A DNA stretch of 14,194 nucleotides from ZC4RG30 sp039929265. GTDB taxonomy: Bacteria > Pseudomonadota > Gammaproteobacteria > Steroidobacterales > Steroidobacteraceae. How positions within the stretch are numbered: the first letter of the stretch is position 1; each line of letters opens with the position of its first letter. The notes below the pieces were generated by a model. It was not told where the DNA came from. It saw nothing but the letters and a program-made list of their open reading frames with translations, and made no database searches. Of the stretch, positions 1 to 6,588 are shown piece after piece. The stretch spans positions 1 through 14,194 of the forward strand of contig JBDSRN010000007.1 in the NCBI GenBank assembly GCA_039929265.1, given 5' to 3'. A program made the position numbers and the translations under genes.

Positions 1-572
1 GCACGGTGATCGCGCACAGCTTCGGCGGACGCTGCACGATGTTCGCGTGCAAGAGCTTCCCCGAACTGATCAACCATGCCGTCATCGTCGACTCGCGCCT
101 CGCATCGAAGGAGGATCCGATGAAGGCGTTCCAGGACGCATGGCGTCCAAAGAAGATCTACGAGCGGCTCGAAGACATCATCCCGCGTTTCCGGCTCCGC
201 CCTGACGAGCCCTGCCCCGCGCTCACGAAAACGCACCTCGCGCTCATGTCGGTGAAGCAGCAAAACGATGGCTACACCTGGAAATTCGACGAGAACGTGT
301 CGCGCGTGCTGCGCAACCGCGCTGACACCATGCAGCTCGAGCTCGAGGAACTGCGCGACCTGCCCATGCCGGTCGACGTGATCACCGGTGAGAAGAGCAT
401 CGTGTGCACGAGGCGGCGCGGCCATCGCATGGTAGAGCTCGTGAAGAACGCGCGCGGCCCGATCATCATCCCAACCGCGTACCACCACATTCCCATCGGC
501 CAACCCATTGCCATGCTCGCGGCGCTGCAGGGCGTGCTCGCGGTGCACAACGGCGCGAGGTACAAAGAATGA
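1..572 (+). CDS. Alpha/beta-hydrolase fold protein, C-terminal part (5' end outside window)
   Basis: The gene enters the window in frame and stops with TGA at 570-572, leaving about 189 codons. Its first visible residues, T-V-I-A-H-S-F-G-G, match the nucleophile elbow (G/A-H-S-x-G-G) of alpha/beta hydrolases, so the Ser is the likely nucleophile. Near the C-terminus, HHIPIGQP resembles the usual catalytic-His segment (GHH...DQP). The intervening segment PMPVDVITGEKS resembles the strand-turn that normally carries the acid, but the usual Asp after GEKS is replaced by Ile-Val, so the acid residue is unclear. The GTG at 6 is an internal Val, not a start, because the fold needs the strand before the elbow. 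The stop overlaps the next ATG in ATGA, implying translational coupling with the OPT transporter. Esterase, amidase or peptidase activity cannot be distinguished from what is visible. Confidence 0.85.
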   Translation, partial: TVIAHSFGGRCTMFACKSFPELINHAVIVDSRLASKEDPMKAFQDAWRPKKIYERLEDIIPRFRLRPDEPCPALTKTHLALMSVKQQNDGYTWKFDENVSRVLRNRADTMQLELEELRDLPMPVDVITGEKSIVCTRRRGHRMVELVKNARGPIIIPTAYHHIPIGQPIAMLAALQGVLAVHNGARYKE

Positions 573-2845
573 GTCAGAACACCGCCTTCCGCCCCTACAT
601 CCCGGCGAGCAGCCCGCTGCCGGAGATGACCATACGCGCAGTGCTCGTCGGCGCGGTGCTGGGCATCGTGTTCGGGGCCTCGTCGCTGTACCTCGTCCTC
701 AAGGTCGGTCTCACGGTCAGCGCATCGATTCCCGTCGCGGTTATCTCGATCACTCTGTTCCGCCTGCTGTCCAAGCTCAAGGTCCGCGACGCTACAATTC
801 TCGAGAACAACATCGTGCAGACTACCGGGTCTGCCGGTGAATCGATCGCCTTCGGTGTCGGCGTCACGATGCCCGCGATCCTCATCCTCGGCTTCGATCT
901 CGAGCTCACGCGCGTGCTGCTGGTCGCGGTGCTCGGTGGCCTGCTCGGCATCCTGATGATGATTCCGCTGCGTCGCGCGCTGATCGTGCAGCAACATGGC
1001 CTGCTCAAGTATCCCGAAGGCACCGCCTGCGCGCAGGTCCTCAAGGCAGGCGCATCGCCCGAATCGGTAGCCGCTTCCGATCCGCAGGCCGAAGGCGGGG
1101 GTAACCAGGGCATAAGCGCCCGCACGATCTTCACGGGCTTCGCGATCGGCCTCGTCTACAAGACCCTGAACATCGCTTTCAAGGGTTGGCGCGATGTGCC
1201 GGAAAAAGTTTTCGATGCACCGTTGAACGCGGGTTCCGTGTCCACCGAGGTGTCGCCGGAGCTGCTCGGCGTCGGCTACATCATCGGGCCGCGCATCGCG
1301 GGCATGATGGCCGCGGGCGGCGTGATGTCGTACCTGCTGCTCATCCCGCTGATCAAATTCTTCGGTGACTATGTCACCGGTATCGTCGCACCGGGCACGA
1401 TGCCCATCAGTCAGATGGGTCCCGGCGAAATCCGCAGCGCCTATGTGCTGTACATCGGCGCGGGCGCTGTGGCCGCGGGCGGCATCATCAGCATGTTTCG
1501 CGCGATGCCCATGATCTGCGGCGGCATCCGTGGCGGCATCGCCGACATGCGCAAGATCAAGGCCGACCAGGGCGCGGCGACCAGCCTGCGCACCGAGCGC
1601 GACCTGTCGATGAAGACGGTGCTCATCGGACTCATCGCCCTGATCGGCATCATCGTCGTCGCACCGCCGCTGCACATGAATCTCCTCGGCGCGCTGATGA
1701 TCATCGTGTTCGGATTCCTGTTCGTTACCGTCTCCTCGCGCCTCACCGGCGAGATCGGCTCTACCTCAAACCCGATCTCCGGCATGACGATCGCGACGCT
1801 GCTGTTCACCTGCTTCATCTTCCTGCTGGTCGGCTGGACCGGCGGCGCGTGGTACGTCACGGCGCTGTCGGTCGGCGGCATCGTCTGCGTGGCATCGTCC
1901 AACGGCGGCACCACTTCGCAGGATCTCAAGACCGGCTATCTCGTCGGCGGCACGCCGCGCCTGCAGCAGATTTCCATCCTCATCGGCGCCCTCGCCTCGG
2001 CGCTGTGCATGGGGCCGGTGCTGCTCAAGCTGAACGAGACGGCTACCGTGTACGTGCCCATCGCGCAGATCGCCCCCGCCGGCCTCAGCACGGACATCAG
2101 AGCGCTCACCGGCAAGCACGAGTCACTGACGGGCCGGCAGGCAGGCGATGATTCCGGCTCTTACCTCGTATGGCACAAGACCAGCATCGAGGGCGCGCCG
2201 CCCGGCAAATACCTGGTGGATGACGCGGGCAAGGCCGTGTGGCTGGTCGACCCGGGCATCAACGGTACACACGCCACGCGTCCCGACGGCAGCGAAGTGC
2301 GCAAGTTCGACGCCCCGAAGGCGACGCTGGTGTCGTACATCATCAAGGGCATTCTCGATCGCGAACTGCCCTGGGAGCTGGTGATCTTCGGCGTGATGAT
2401 CGCGGTAATGCTCGAGCTCGCGGGCGTACCGTCGCTGGCGTTCGCGGTTGGCGTATACCTGCCGATCTCCTCATCCGCACCGATCTTCATCGGCGGCGCG
2501 GTGCGCTGGCTGGTGGATCGCGGGGCGCGCCACAAGCCCGGCAGCCTGAACCTGACGCGTCAGCAGTTCGAGGCCGAGAGTGATCGCGGGCCGGGCGTAC
2601 TGCTGGCCTCCGGCTACATCGCCGGTGGTGCCATCGCCGGCATCATCATTGCGTTCCTGGCAGGAGTGACTGGTGACTTCGACGCGGCACTGGGCAAGTG
2701 GGCTGCGGCGAACAATCCCTTGTATGCAGGGCCGTACGCCGATGCGCTCTCGCTCATCCCCTATGCGCTGCTGATCGTGCTGCTGTGGCTGGTGGGGCGC
2801 GGGACCCTCATGGCCGACAAGGCGCCGGGCCAGCTGCGCAGCTAG
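569..2845 (+). CDS. OPT family (oligopeptide transporter) membrane protein
   Basis: A 758-residue polytopic inner-membrane protein of the prokaryotic OPT/YSL superfamily, whose members import peptides or metal chelates, probably with protons. Family signatures seen in order are LYLVLKVGLTVSASIP in the first membrane segments, TGSAGESIAFGV near residues 87-97, LKYPEGTACAQVL near 146-158, and GVYLPISSSAPIFIGG near 628-643. Residues about 490-593 form a hydrophilic insert rich in Gly, Asp and Thr between membrane blocks, probably a soluble loop. The start chosen is the ATG in the ATGA overlap with the hydrolase gene; a GAGG motif lies 8 bases upstream and the N-terminus MSQNTAFRPYIPAS fits the family. 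An in-frame extension to 404 would run through the hydrolase gene and is rejected. The substrate cannot be read from sequence; the coupled hydrolase might process an imported substrate (inference). Confidence 0.95.
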   Translation: MSQNTAFRPYIPASSPLPEMTIRAVLVGAVLGIVFGASSLYLVLKVGLTVSASIPVAVISITLFRLLSKLKVRDATILENNIVQTTGSAGESIAFGVGVTMPAILILGFDLELTRVLLVAVLGGLLGILMMIPLRRALIVQQHGLLKYPEGTACAQVLKAGASPESVAASDPQAEGGGNQGISARTIFTGFAIGLVYKTLNIAFKGWRDVPEKVFDAPLNAGSVSTEVSPELLGVGYIIGPRIAGMMAAGGVMSYLLLIPLIKFFGDYVTGIVAPGTMPISQMGPGEIRSAYVLYIGAGAVAAGGIISMFRAMPMICGGIRGGIADMRKIKADQGAATSLRTERDLSMKTVLIGLIALIGIIVVAPPLHMNLLGALMIIVFGFLFVTVSSRLTGEIGSTSNPISGMTIATLLFTCFIFLLVGWTGGAWYVTALSVGGIVCVASSNGGTTSQDLKTGYLVGGTPRLQQISILIGALASALCMGPVLLKLNETATVYVPIAQIAPAGLSTDIRALTGKHESLTGRQAGDDSGSYLVWHKTSIEGAPPGKYLVDDAGKAVWLVDPGINGTHATRPDGSEVRKFDAPKATLVSYIIKGILDRELPWELVIFGVMIAVMLELAGVPSLAFAVGVYLPISSSAPIFIGGAVRWLVDRGARHKPGSLNLTRQQFEAESDRGPGVLLASGYIAGGAIAGIIIAFLAGVTGDFDAALGKWAAANNPLYAGPYADALSLIPYALLIVLLWLVGRGTLMADKAPGQLRS

Positions 2846-2985
2846 GCCACTTCGGTATTCAGCAGGCGGATGAGGGAGGCGGCGAACTCGCGCGAAACAC
2901 GCGCGACCGTGTTGAGCGGCCGGCGGCATTTGCTGCAGAAGTTCTTGTTGTCCGGATTCTCGGCGCCGCAGCTTGGGCAGAACAT
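2842..2985 (-). CDS. 47-residue zinc-ribbon microprotein
   Basis: A small minus-strand frame starts MFCPSCGAENPDNKNFCSKC and ends at a TAG read from 2844 to 2842. Two Cys-x-x-Cys knuckles (Cys3/Cys6 and Cys17/Cys20) with GAENPDNKNFC between them are the standard short zinc-ribbon seen at the N-termini of many bacterial proteins, where it binds one structural zinc. The remaining 27 residues contain Arg and hydrophobic positions spaced as in an amphipathic helix (VARVSREFAASLIRLLN) and no other domain. The ATG has an AAAGG motif about 10 bases upstream. Its stop overlaps the OPT stop by two bases, so the two genes meet tail to tail. The job is unknown; protein or nucleic-acid contact is typical of zinc ribbons. 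The exact motif spacing and a proper start make a chance frame unlikely. Confidence 0.75.
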   Translation of the reverse strand: MFCPSCGAENPDNKNFCSKCRRPLNTVARVSREFAASLIRLLNTEVA

Positions 2986-3066
2986 CCTGTACTACCTTTC
3001 AGTGGTTGGAACCGGGCCGTAGTCTCTCACACCGTTGACATAACGCACGTCGCATATCCGCTCGAT

Positions 3067-3246
3067 TCACGCATGTGGCATCAGCAGCAGCCAGACGAGC
3101 AGCACCGCGCTCGTGACGACGGCACACAACAGCACGATCGAGCCGCTGACGCCCTGTCCGACCGGCTGCGGATCGCGCGCGCGATGCGCGACGATGACGG
3201 GATGCAGGTTTTCCTGCGTCTGTTCCAGGGGATCCACTTCTTGCAC
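3067..3246 (-). CDS. Small protein with a C-terminal membrane anchor
   Basis: A 59-residue frame whose last 25 residues (GSIVLLCAVVTSAVLLVWLL, then MPHA) form one clear transmembrane segment ending almost at the C-terminus, as in a tail-anchored protein. The N-terminal 35 residues are polar and show no domain I recognise. The start is uncertain. The GTG at 3246-3244 has AGGAG five bases upstream and gives the product described. A GTG at 3321-3319 with GGAG six bases upstream would add 25 residues (MNSCLAAVSNLDLSC and onward). I prefer the shorter form because the extension has less typical codon choice. It lies between the zinc-ribbon gene and the UPF0114 operon on the same strand. No function is proposed. 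Confidence 0.5.
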   Translation of the reverse strand: MQEVDPLEQTQENLHPVIVAHRARDPQPVGQGVSGSIVLLCAVVTSAVLLVWLLLMPHA

Positions 3247-3342
3247 TGCCGCTCCTGTCTCGCGCCCGGTCAGGGCGCAACTTAGGTCCAGATTGGACAC
3301 GGCAGCAAGGCAGGAATTCACGGAAAGCTCCGGTCGATGCGC

Positions 3343-3359
3343 GAGGCGTGAAGCGCCTC
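3343..3359 (-). terminator. Stem-loop downstream of the UPF0114 gene
   Basis: GAGGCG (3343-3348) and CGCCTC (3354-3359) form a perfect 6-bp GC-rich stem with a 5-base loop, about 20 bases past the UPF0114 stop on the minus strand. No T-run follows, so it may be a weak or Rho-assisted end of the VOC-MOSC-UPF0114 transcript, or merely an attenuating hairpin before the small membrane-anchor gene. Confidence 0.3.
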
Positions 3360-3380
3360 ACATGTCCGGAGGCAAAGCGA

Positions 3381-3899
3381 TCAGTGCGCCTTGGTGTCGG
3401 AGCGATTCGCGGTGGACGACATGCGATCCAGCACACCGAGCAGCACGGCGGACACGACGAACGTCAGGTGGATTATGACGTACCACATCAACTTGTCGTT
3501 CGGCGTTTCCTTGGCAGCCATGAAGGCGCGCAGCAGATGGATCGAGGAAATCGCCACGATCGACGCGGCCACCTTCAGCTTGAGCGTGCCCGCATCGAGC
3601 TTGCCCAGCCAGCCGAGCTTGTCGCCATCACCGTCGATGTCGATGCGGGAAACGAAATTCTCGTAGCCGGAGAACATCACCATGACGATGAGGCTGCCGA
3701 CCAGCGCGAGATCGATCAGTGCGAGCAACGACAGCACGAGCTCCGCTTCACTCATCATGAAAATGACCAGCATCGTGTGAACCAGTTCGGCGAAGAACTT
3801 GATGCCCAGGGCCACCAGCGACAGAGCGAGGCCGAGATATACAGGCGCCAGCAACCAGCGGCTGGCGAACAGGGTTCTTTCGATTGCGCGTTCGATCAT
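3381..3899 (-). CDS. UPF0114 (YqhA-type) inner-membrane protein
   Basis: A 172-residue protein of the UPF0114/YqhA family, close to the 160-170 residues usual for it. Membrane segments are visible at about residues 13-33, 57-77, 108-128 and 138-158. The motif SGYENFVSRID (77-87), joining the second segment to a polar loop containing DGDGDKLGWLGKLD, is characteristic of the family. No biochemical activity is established for the family. The ATG at 3899 lies 10 bases after the MOSC stop, so the gene is almost certainly the last member of the VOC-MOSC operon. The stretch before its ATG has no strong Shine-Dalgarno motif, consistent with coupling to upstream translation. Confidence 0.93.
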   Translation of the reverse strand: MIERAIERTLFASRWLLAPVYLGLALSLVALGIKFFAELVHTMLVIFMMSEAELVLSLLALIDLALVGSLIVMVMFSGYENFVSRIDIDGDGDKLGWLGKLDAGTLKLKVAASIVAISSIHLLRAFMAAKETPNDKLMWYVIIHLTFVVSAVLLGVLDRMSSTANRSDTKAH

Positions 3900-3909
3900 G
3901 CGGGCAATT

Positions 3910-4731
3910 CTAACGCATGCGTAATGTCAGCACCTGTCCGGTGCGCAGGGAATCCCCCTCGATGACGATGGCGTTGTGGCCGAACAGCACACCCTTCAGC
4001 GCACGGTCGAAACGATACGTCTTGAGCGTGCGCAGCGGCTCGGCGCCGCGCTGCTCGCCGGTGTCCTGATCGGTGGTCGTGATGATGCAGCGGATGCACG
4101 GTTTCACCATTCGCAGGTTCACGCCGTTCCCGACGAATTCGTGTGCCGCATCCTCCGCGTAGGGGCCGACACCGTCGAGTACCACATTCGGCCGGAACCG
4201 GTTCATGGGCACGGGCTCCTCGAGGCGCGAGTTCAGATCCGCCAGCGACGCGCGCGAGATGATCAGCACGGGATAGGCATCCGGAAAACGAGTCGGCGCT
4301 TCCACGCCGCCGGTGCGATCGAGGTTGGCCAGGCGCCGATGCGCGGAATCGAAACGCACGAGTCGCAGCGGCCGAGCGAGGAATTCCGAGACCCAGCTCG
4401 CCGCCACTTCGCCCATGTCGAATGCCGCAACGCGGTCCTTCCAGACGACCACTTCGCGCGCAACCTCCGGCTGCCACGCAAACGGCACGGGCAAGGTCGT
4501 CATGCCTGGAGCATCGAGCACAAGCGCATCGGCAGTGAGCGCGGTGCCGATCAGCGCCATGCGCGGCAGGTCGCGCTGCGTGATGAAGCGCCCTGCCGGC
4601 GTGACGATCATCCATTCGCGATCGTGCTCCAGCCCTGCAGGTGTCAGCCGCGCCTGCTCCAGCGTGATGCCGCGACAGGATTTGACCGGATAGACATGCA
4701 GCGATGCGACGGTCGCCATCGCGTCGCCCAT
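3910..4731 (-). CDS. MOSC-domain protein (YcbX/mARC-like, without ferredoxin domain)
   Basis: A 273-residue protein with an N-terminal MOSC_N beta-barrel (LHVYPVKSCRGITL, 11-24) followed by a MOSC domain. Hallmarks are the RFRPNVVLDG segment (178-187), KPCIRCIITT-DQDTGE (210-226) and a C-terminal EPLRTLKTYR. MOSC proteins of the mARC/YcbX group bind molybdenum cofactor through a Cys and reduce N-hydroxylated compounds; Cys212 or Cys215 is the expected ligand. E. coli YcbX adds a C-terminal 2Fe-2S ferredoxin domain that is absent here, so electrons would have to come from a separate partner. The ATG directly abuts the TAG of the VOC gene (4734-4732); a second ATG at 4719-4717 (MATVASLHVYPVK) is also possible. 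It is the middle gene of the operon. The substrate is not predictable. Confidence 0.93.
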   Translation of the reverse strand: MGDAMATVASLHVYPVKSCRGITLEQARLTPAGLEHDREWMIVTPAGRFITQRDLPRMALIGTALTADALVLDAPGMTTLPVPFAWQPEVAREVVVWKDRVAAFDMGEVAASWVSEFLARPLRLVRFDSAHRRLANLDRTGGVEAPTRFPDAYPVLIISRASLADLNSRLEEPVPMNRFRPNVVLDGVGPYAEDAAHEFVGNGVNLRMVKPCIRCIITTTDQDTGEQRGAEPLRTLKTYRFDRALKGVLFGHNAIVIEGDSLRTGQVLTLRMR

Positions 4732-5817
4732 CTACTTCTTGCGACGCGCGCCGGCGCGCGTCTTGTTGCCCATCACGCGCCGCTGCAATCGGACGACGGA
4801 CCGCCTGGCCTTGTTGAATGCGGTTTTCACGCGGGCCTTCAGCTTCGGCCTGACGCTGGCGCGCTTTTTTGCGGGTTTGACTTTCGCCTTGGCCTTGGCT
4901 TTGGCCTTGAGCTTCATCTTTGCCGTCACTTTTGCCTTGGGCTTGGCTTTTGCCTTGGGCTTGGCTTTGGGCTTGGCTTTAACCTTCGCCCTGGCTTTTA
5001 CCTTCGGCTTCGGCCTGGATTTTACAGCGGGTTTCGCAGCAGGCTTTCCCTCCGCCTTGGGCGCGGACGCCGCTTTCGCCGTCACCTCGTGCGCGGCGAA
5101 CATCACGCCCTGCGGATCCAGGAACTGCACGATCCAATCGCCGCCCGGCACTTCCATCGGCCCGTTGATCACCCGCGCGCCCACCGACTTTGCAGTCGCC
5201 GTCACCGATGCGGCATCTGCGACGCGCACGTAGCTGAGCCACTGCGAGCCCGCCGGCACCTGTCCGGGATTGAAGATGCCGCCGTATGAGTGGCCGTCGG
5301 CACCGAACATGAGGTACCTGCCCATCGGCCCCATGTCGACACTGCCGGTTTCCGCCCAGCCACACAGCTCGAAATAGAAACTCGCCGCGGCCGGTGCATC
5401 AGTGGACATGAGTTCGACCCAGGAGAAAGTGCCGATCGCGGGTTCCGAATACGCTACGCCGGCGGGCGCATACAGGCCGAAGGCAGCGCCCTGCGGATCG
5501 GCGAGTTGTGCGTAGTGGCCGCCCGTGCCCGTCGCAGTTGGCGGCTTCGTGACGCGTGCGCCCAGGCCTCGCGCCTTCGCGAGTGAAGCATTGAGGTCTG
5601 CGACGGCAATGTACGGCAGCCAGTAGCCGGCGCTCTGCTCGGGGGGCAGCGCCACCAGCGAGCCGATACCGCCGTTGGCGGATTGCAGCGTGGTGGCCCC
5701 GTGCTTCTCTTCAGTGCGCCAGCTGAAAACATGCGCATAGAACTTGCCGGCCGCCTCGATATCCGCGGCAGCCAGATCGAACCAGACGAACCGACCAACC
5801 CCCGTTGAATCCGCCAT
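4732..5817 (-). CDS. Double VOC-domain protein with histone-H1/AlgP-like Lys/Ala/Pro tail
   Basis: A 361-residue protein. Residues 1-120 and 125-245 are two vicinal-oxygen-chelate (glyoxalase/bleomycin-resistance) units: FVWFDLAAADIEAAGKFY...LADPQGAAFGLYAP, then FSWVELMSTDAPAAASFYFE...FLDPQGVMFAAHEV. The pairing resembles the two-domain VOC proteins of the mycobacterial Cfp30B type. Residues 245-361 are a tail made almost wholly of Lys, Ala, Pro, Val and Arg, with KAKPKA repeats at about 271-316 and an Arg-rich end. Such tails in histone H1-like proteins and AlgP bind DNA or other polyanions, so nucleoid binding is plausible (inference). The ATG is supported by AAGGAG seven bases upstream, the strongest ribosome-binding site in the window. 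First gene of an operon with MOSC and UPF0114. Metal-ligand residues are not obvious, so enzymatic activity is unproven. Confidence 0.93.
   Translation of the reverse strand: MADSTGVGRFVWFDLAAADIEAAGKFYAHVFSWRTEEKHGATTLQSANGGIGSLVALPPEQSAGYWLPYIAVADLNASLAKARGLGARVTKPPTATGTGGHYAQLADPQGAAFGLYAPAGVAYSEPAIGTFSWVELMSTDAPAAASFYFELCGWAETGSVDMGPMGRYLMFGADGHSYGGIFNPGQVPAGSQWLSYVRVADAASVTATAKSVGARVINGPMEVPGGDWIVQFLDPQGVMFAAHEVTAKAASAPKAEGKPAAKPAVKSRPKPKVKARAKVKAKPKAKPKAKAKPKAKVTAKMKLKAKAKAKAKVKPAKKRASVRPKLKARVKTAFNKARRSVVRLQRRVMGNKTRAGARRKK
4870..5007 (-). repeat. Lys-Ala-Pro coding repeat with an 18-bp tandem unit
   Basis: This part of the VOC gene tail encodes an alternation of Lys with Ala, Pro or Val. 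The core is a tandem 18-bp unit: the 20-base string tttgccttgggcttggcttt on the plus strand occurs at 4931-4950 and again at 4949-4968, followed by a shortened copy to 4980. Each full unit adds KAKPKA to the protein without changing frame, so slipped-strand length change would alter only tail length. Confidence 0.85.
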
Positions 5818-5990
5818 GCAAGCTCTCCTTTATTTCGCTATGTCGAAGATGCTTGGCGTGGCAGGCACTTGCAATAGGTCGGGTTGCGAATAACCTCGAT
5901 CCATCCACTGGCAAGGCATCGTGTGCCCGCGAAGATGGATGCCGACGCGGATCCGGAGCACATCTATCAAGCGGCAGCTGACTCTCTGAT

Positions 5991-6013
5991 CTGAAGCGGC
6001 GCTCGCGCTTCAG
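5991..6013 (-). terminator. Stem-loop overlapping the marR stop codon
   Basis: CTGAAGCG (5991-5998) and CGCTTCAG (6006-6013) make a perfect 8-bp stem with a 7-base loop. The TGA of the MarR gene (6012-6010) sits inside the stem. On the minus strand no T-run follows, so if this ends the marR transcript it is not a classical intrinsic terminator. Confidence 0.38.
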
Positions 6014-6543
6014 GCTCTGCGCTTGCGCGTGGCGTCGGCGCGTTTGCGGGGCGCCCTTTTGGGCGCTGTGGGCTTTGCGGTGCCAATGCGCTTGGGTACT
6101 GTATCCGGATAGACTTCGACGGCTTCCACGCACAATTCCAGGAATCGCCTCAGCTGGGTGACCTCGGTCGACTGCAGGCGCGAGAGCATCTGGGTCATCA
6201 CGGGCCGCGCGGTGGCCCGGCAGGCCTCGAGTTGACGGCGTCCGGCATCGGTAAGGAACCAACGGTCGGCTCGACGATTCGCAGGATGGGGTCGTCGCTC
6301 TATTTCACCGGCCAGCTCCAGGCGCAGCAGCATTTGGTTCATGGTCTGGGGGGTGACGGTGATGCGGCGAGCGAGCTGGGCCCCCGGCAGGCCGGCCTGC
6401 CCATCCAGCAGGTCAAGGGTGACCAGGTGAGCCATCGACAGTCCCGTGCTGTGGCGCCTCAGTCGTGTTTCGAGCAGATTCCGGAACGCCTGTTGCAGGC
6501 GCTTCAGCAGAAAGCCAATCTGCTCTTCAGGAGACAGTTGCAT
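6010..6543 (-). CDS. MarR-family transcriptional regulator with basic C-terminal tail
   Basis: A 177-residue MarR-type repressor. The helix-turn-helix and wing are visible as AQLARRITVTPQTMNQMLLRLELAGEI (split at 55-81; recognition helix about 63-76) followed by RRPHPANRRADRWFLTDAGR, the typical winged-helix ending. N- and C-terminal helices would form the dimer interface. Residues 151-177 add a tail with 12 Lys/Arg in 27 positions, not part of the usual MarR fold. It is divergent from the RND adaptor-permease pair, and the shared gap contains a strong palindrome, so it probably represses both itself and the pump, with a small-molecule ligand relieving repression (inference from MarR precedents). 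The ATG at 6543 lacks a recognisable Shine-Dalgarno motif, but no better start lies nearby and the N-terminus fits the fold. Confidence 0.92.
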   Translation of the reverse strand: MQLSPEEQIGFLLKRLQQAFRNLLETRLRRHSTGLSMAHLVTLDLLDGQAGLPGAQLARRITVTPQTMNQMLLRLELAGEIERRPHPANRRADRWFLTDAGRRQLEACRATARPVMTQMLSRLQSTEVTQLRRFLELCVEAVEVYPDTVPKRIGTAKPTAPKRAPRKRADATRKRRA

Positions 6544-6560
6544 GCGGGGGAAGGGTTCAG

Positions 6561-6588
6561 TTGCGAATAATCAGGTTACTGATATTAT
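6561..6588 (+). promoter_or_regulatory. Candidate promoter of the RND efflux operon
   Basis: TTGCGA (6561-6566) as -35 and TATTAT (6583-6588) as -10, 16 bases apart, match the sigma-70 consensus at 4 of 6 and 5 of 6 positions. The -10 lies inside the central palindrome, so a bound repressor would occlude it. Transcription would start near 6595, giving a short leader of about 30 bases before the adaptor ATG at 6624. Confidence 0.45.

Noticed and set aside
272..1675. A 467-codon open frame antisense to the hydrolase and OPT genes
   Set aside because: Low-complexity His/Asp/Arg/Ala composition without motifs; it crosses two genes with clear families.
3035..3040. A perfect TTGACA -35 box on the plus strand
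   Set aside because: No -10 element lies at 16-18 bases and no plus-strand gene follows; probably chance.
4739..5233. A hydrophobic, apparently membrane-spanning open frame on the plus strand
   Set aside because: The repetitive Ala-Leu-Phe content arises from reading the Lys/Ala/Pro coding repeat backwards; there is no independent evidence of a gene.
3976..5289. A 437-codon plus-strand open frame opposite the MOSC and VOC genes
   Set aside because: It is the antisense of both genes; its leucine/glycine/phenylalanine repeats are just the complement of the Lys/Ala codons of the VOC tail.
5883..6570. GTTGCGAATAA present at 5883-5893 and 6560-6570, either side of marR
   Set aside because: An 11-base match is expected by chance many times within 14 kb, and the first copy is not near a sensible promoter position.
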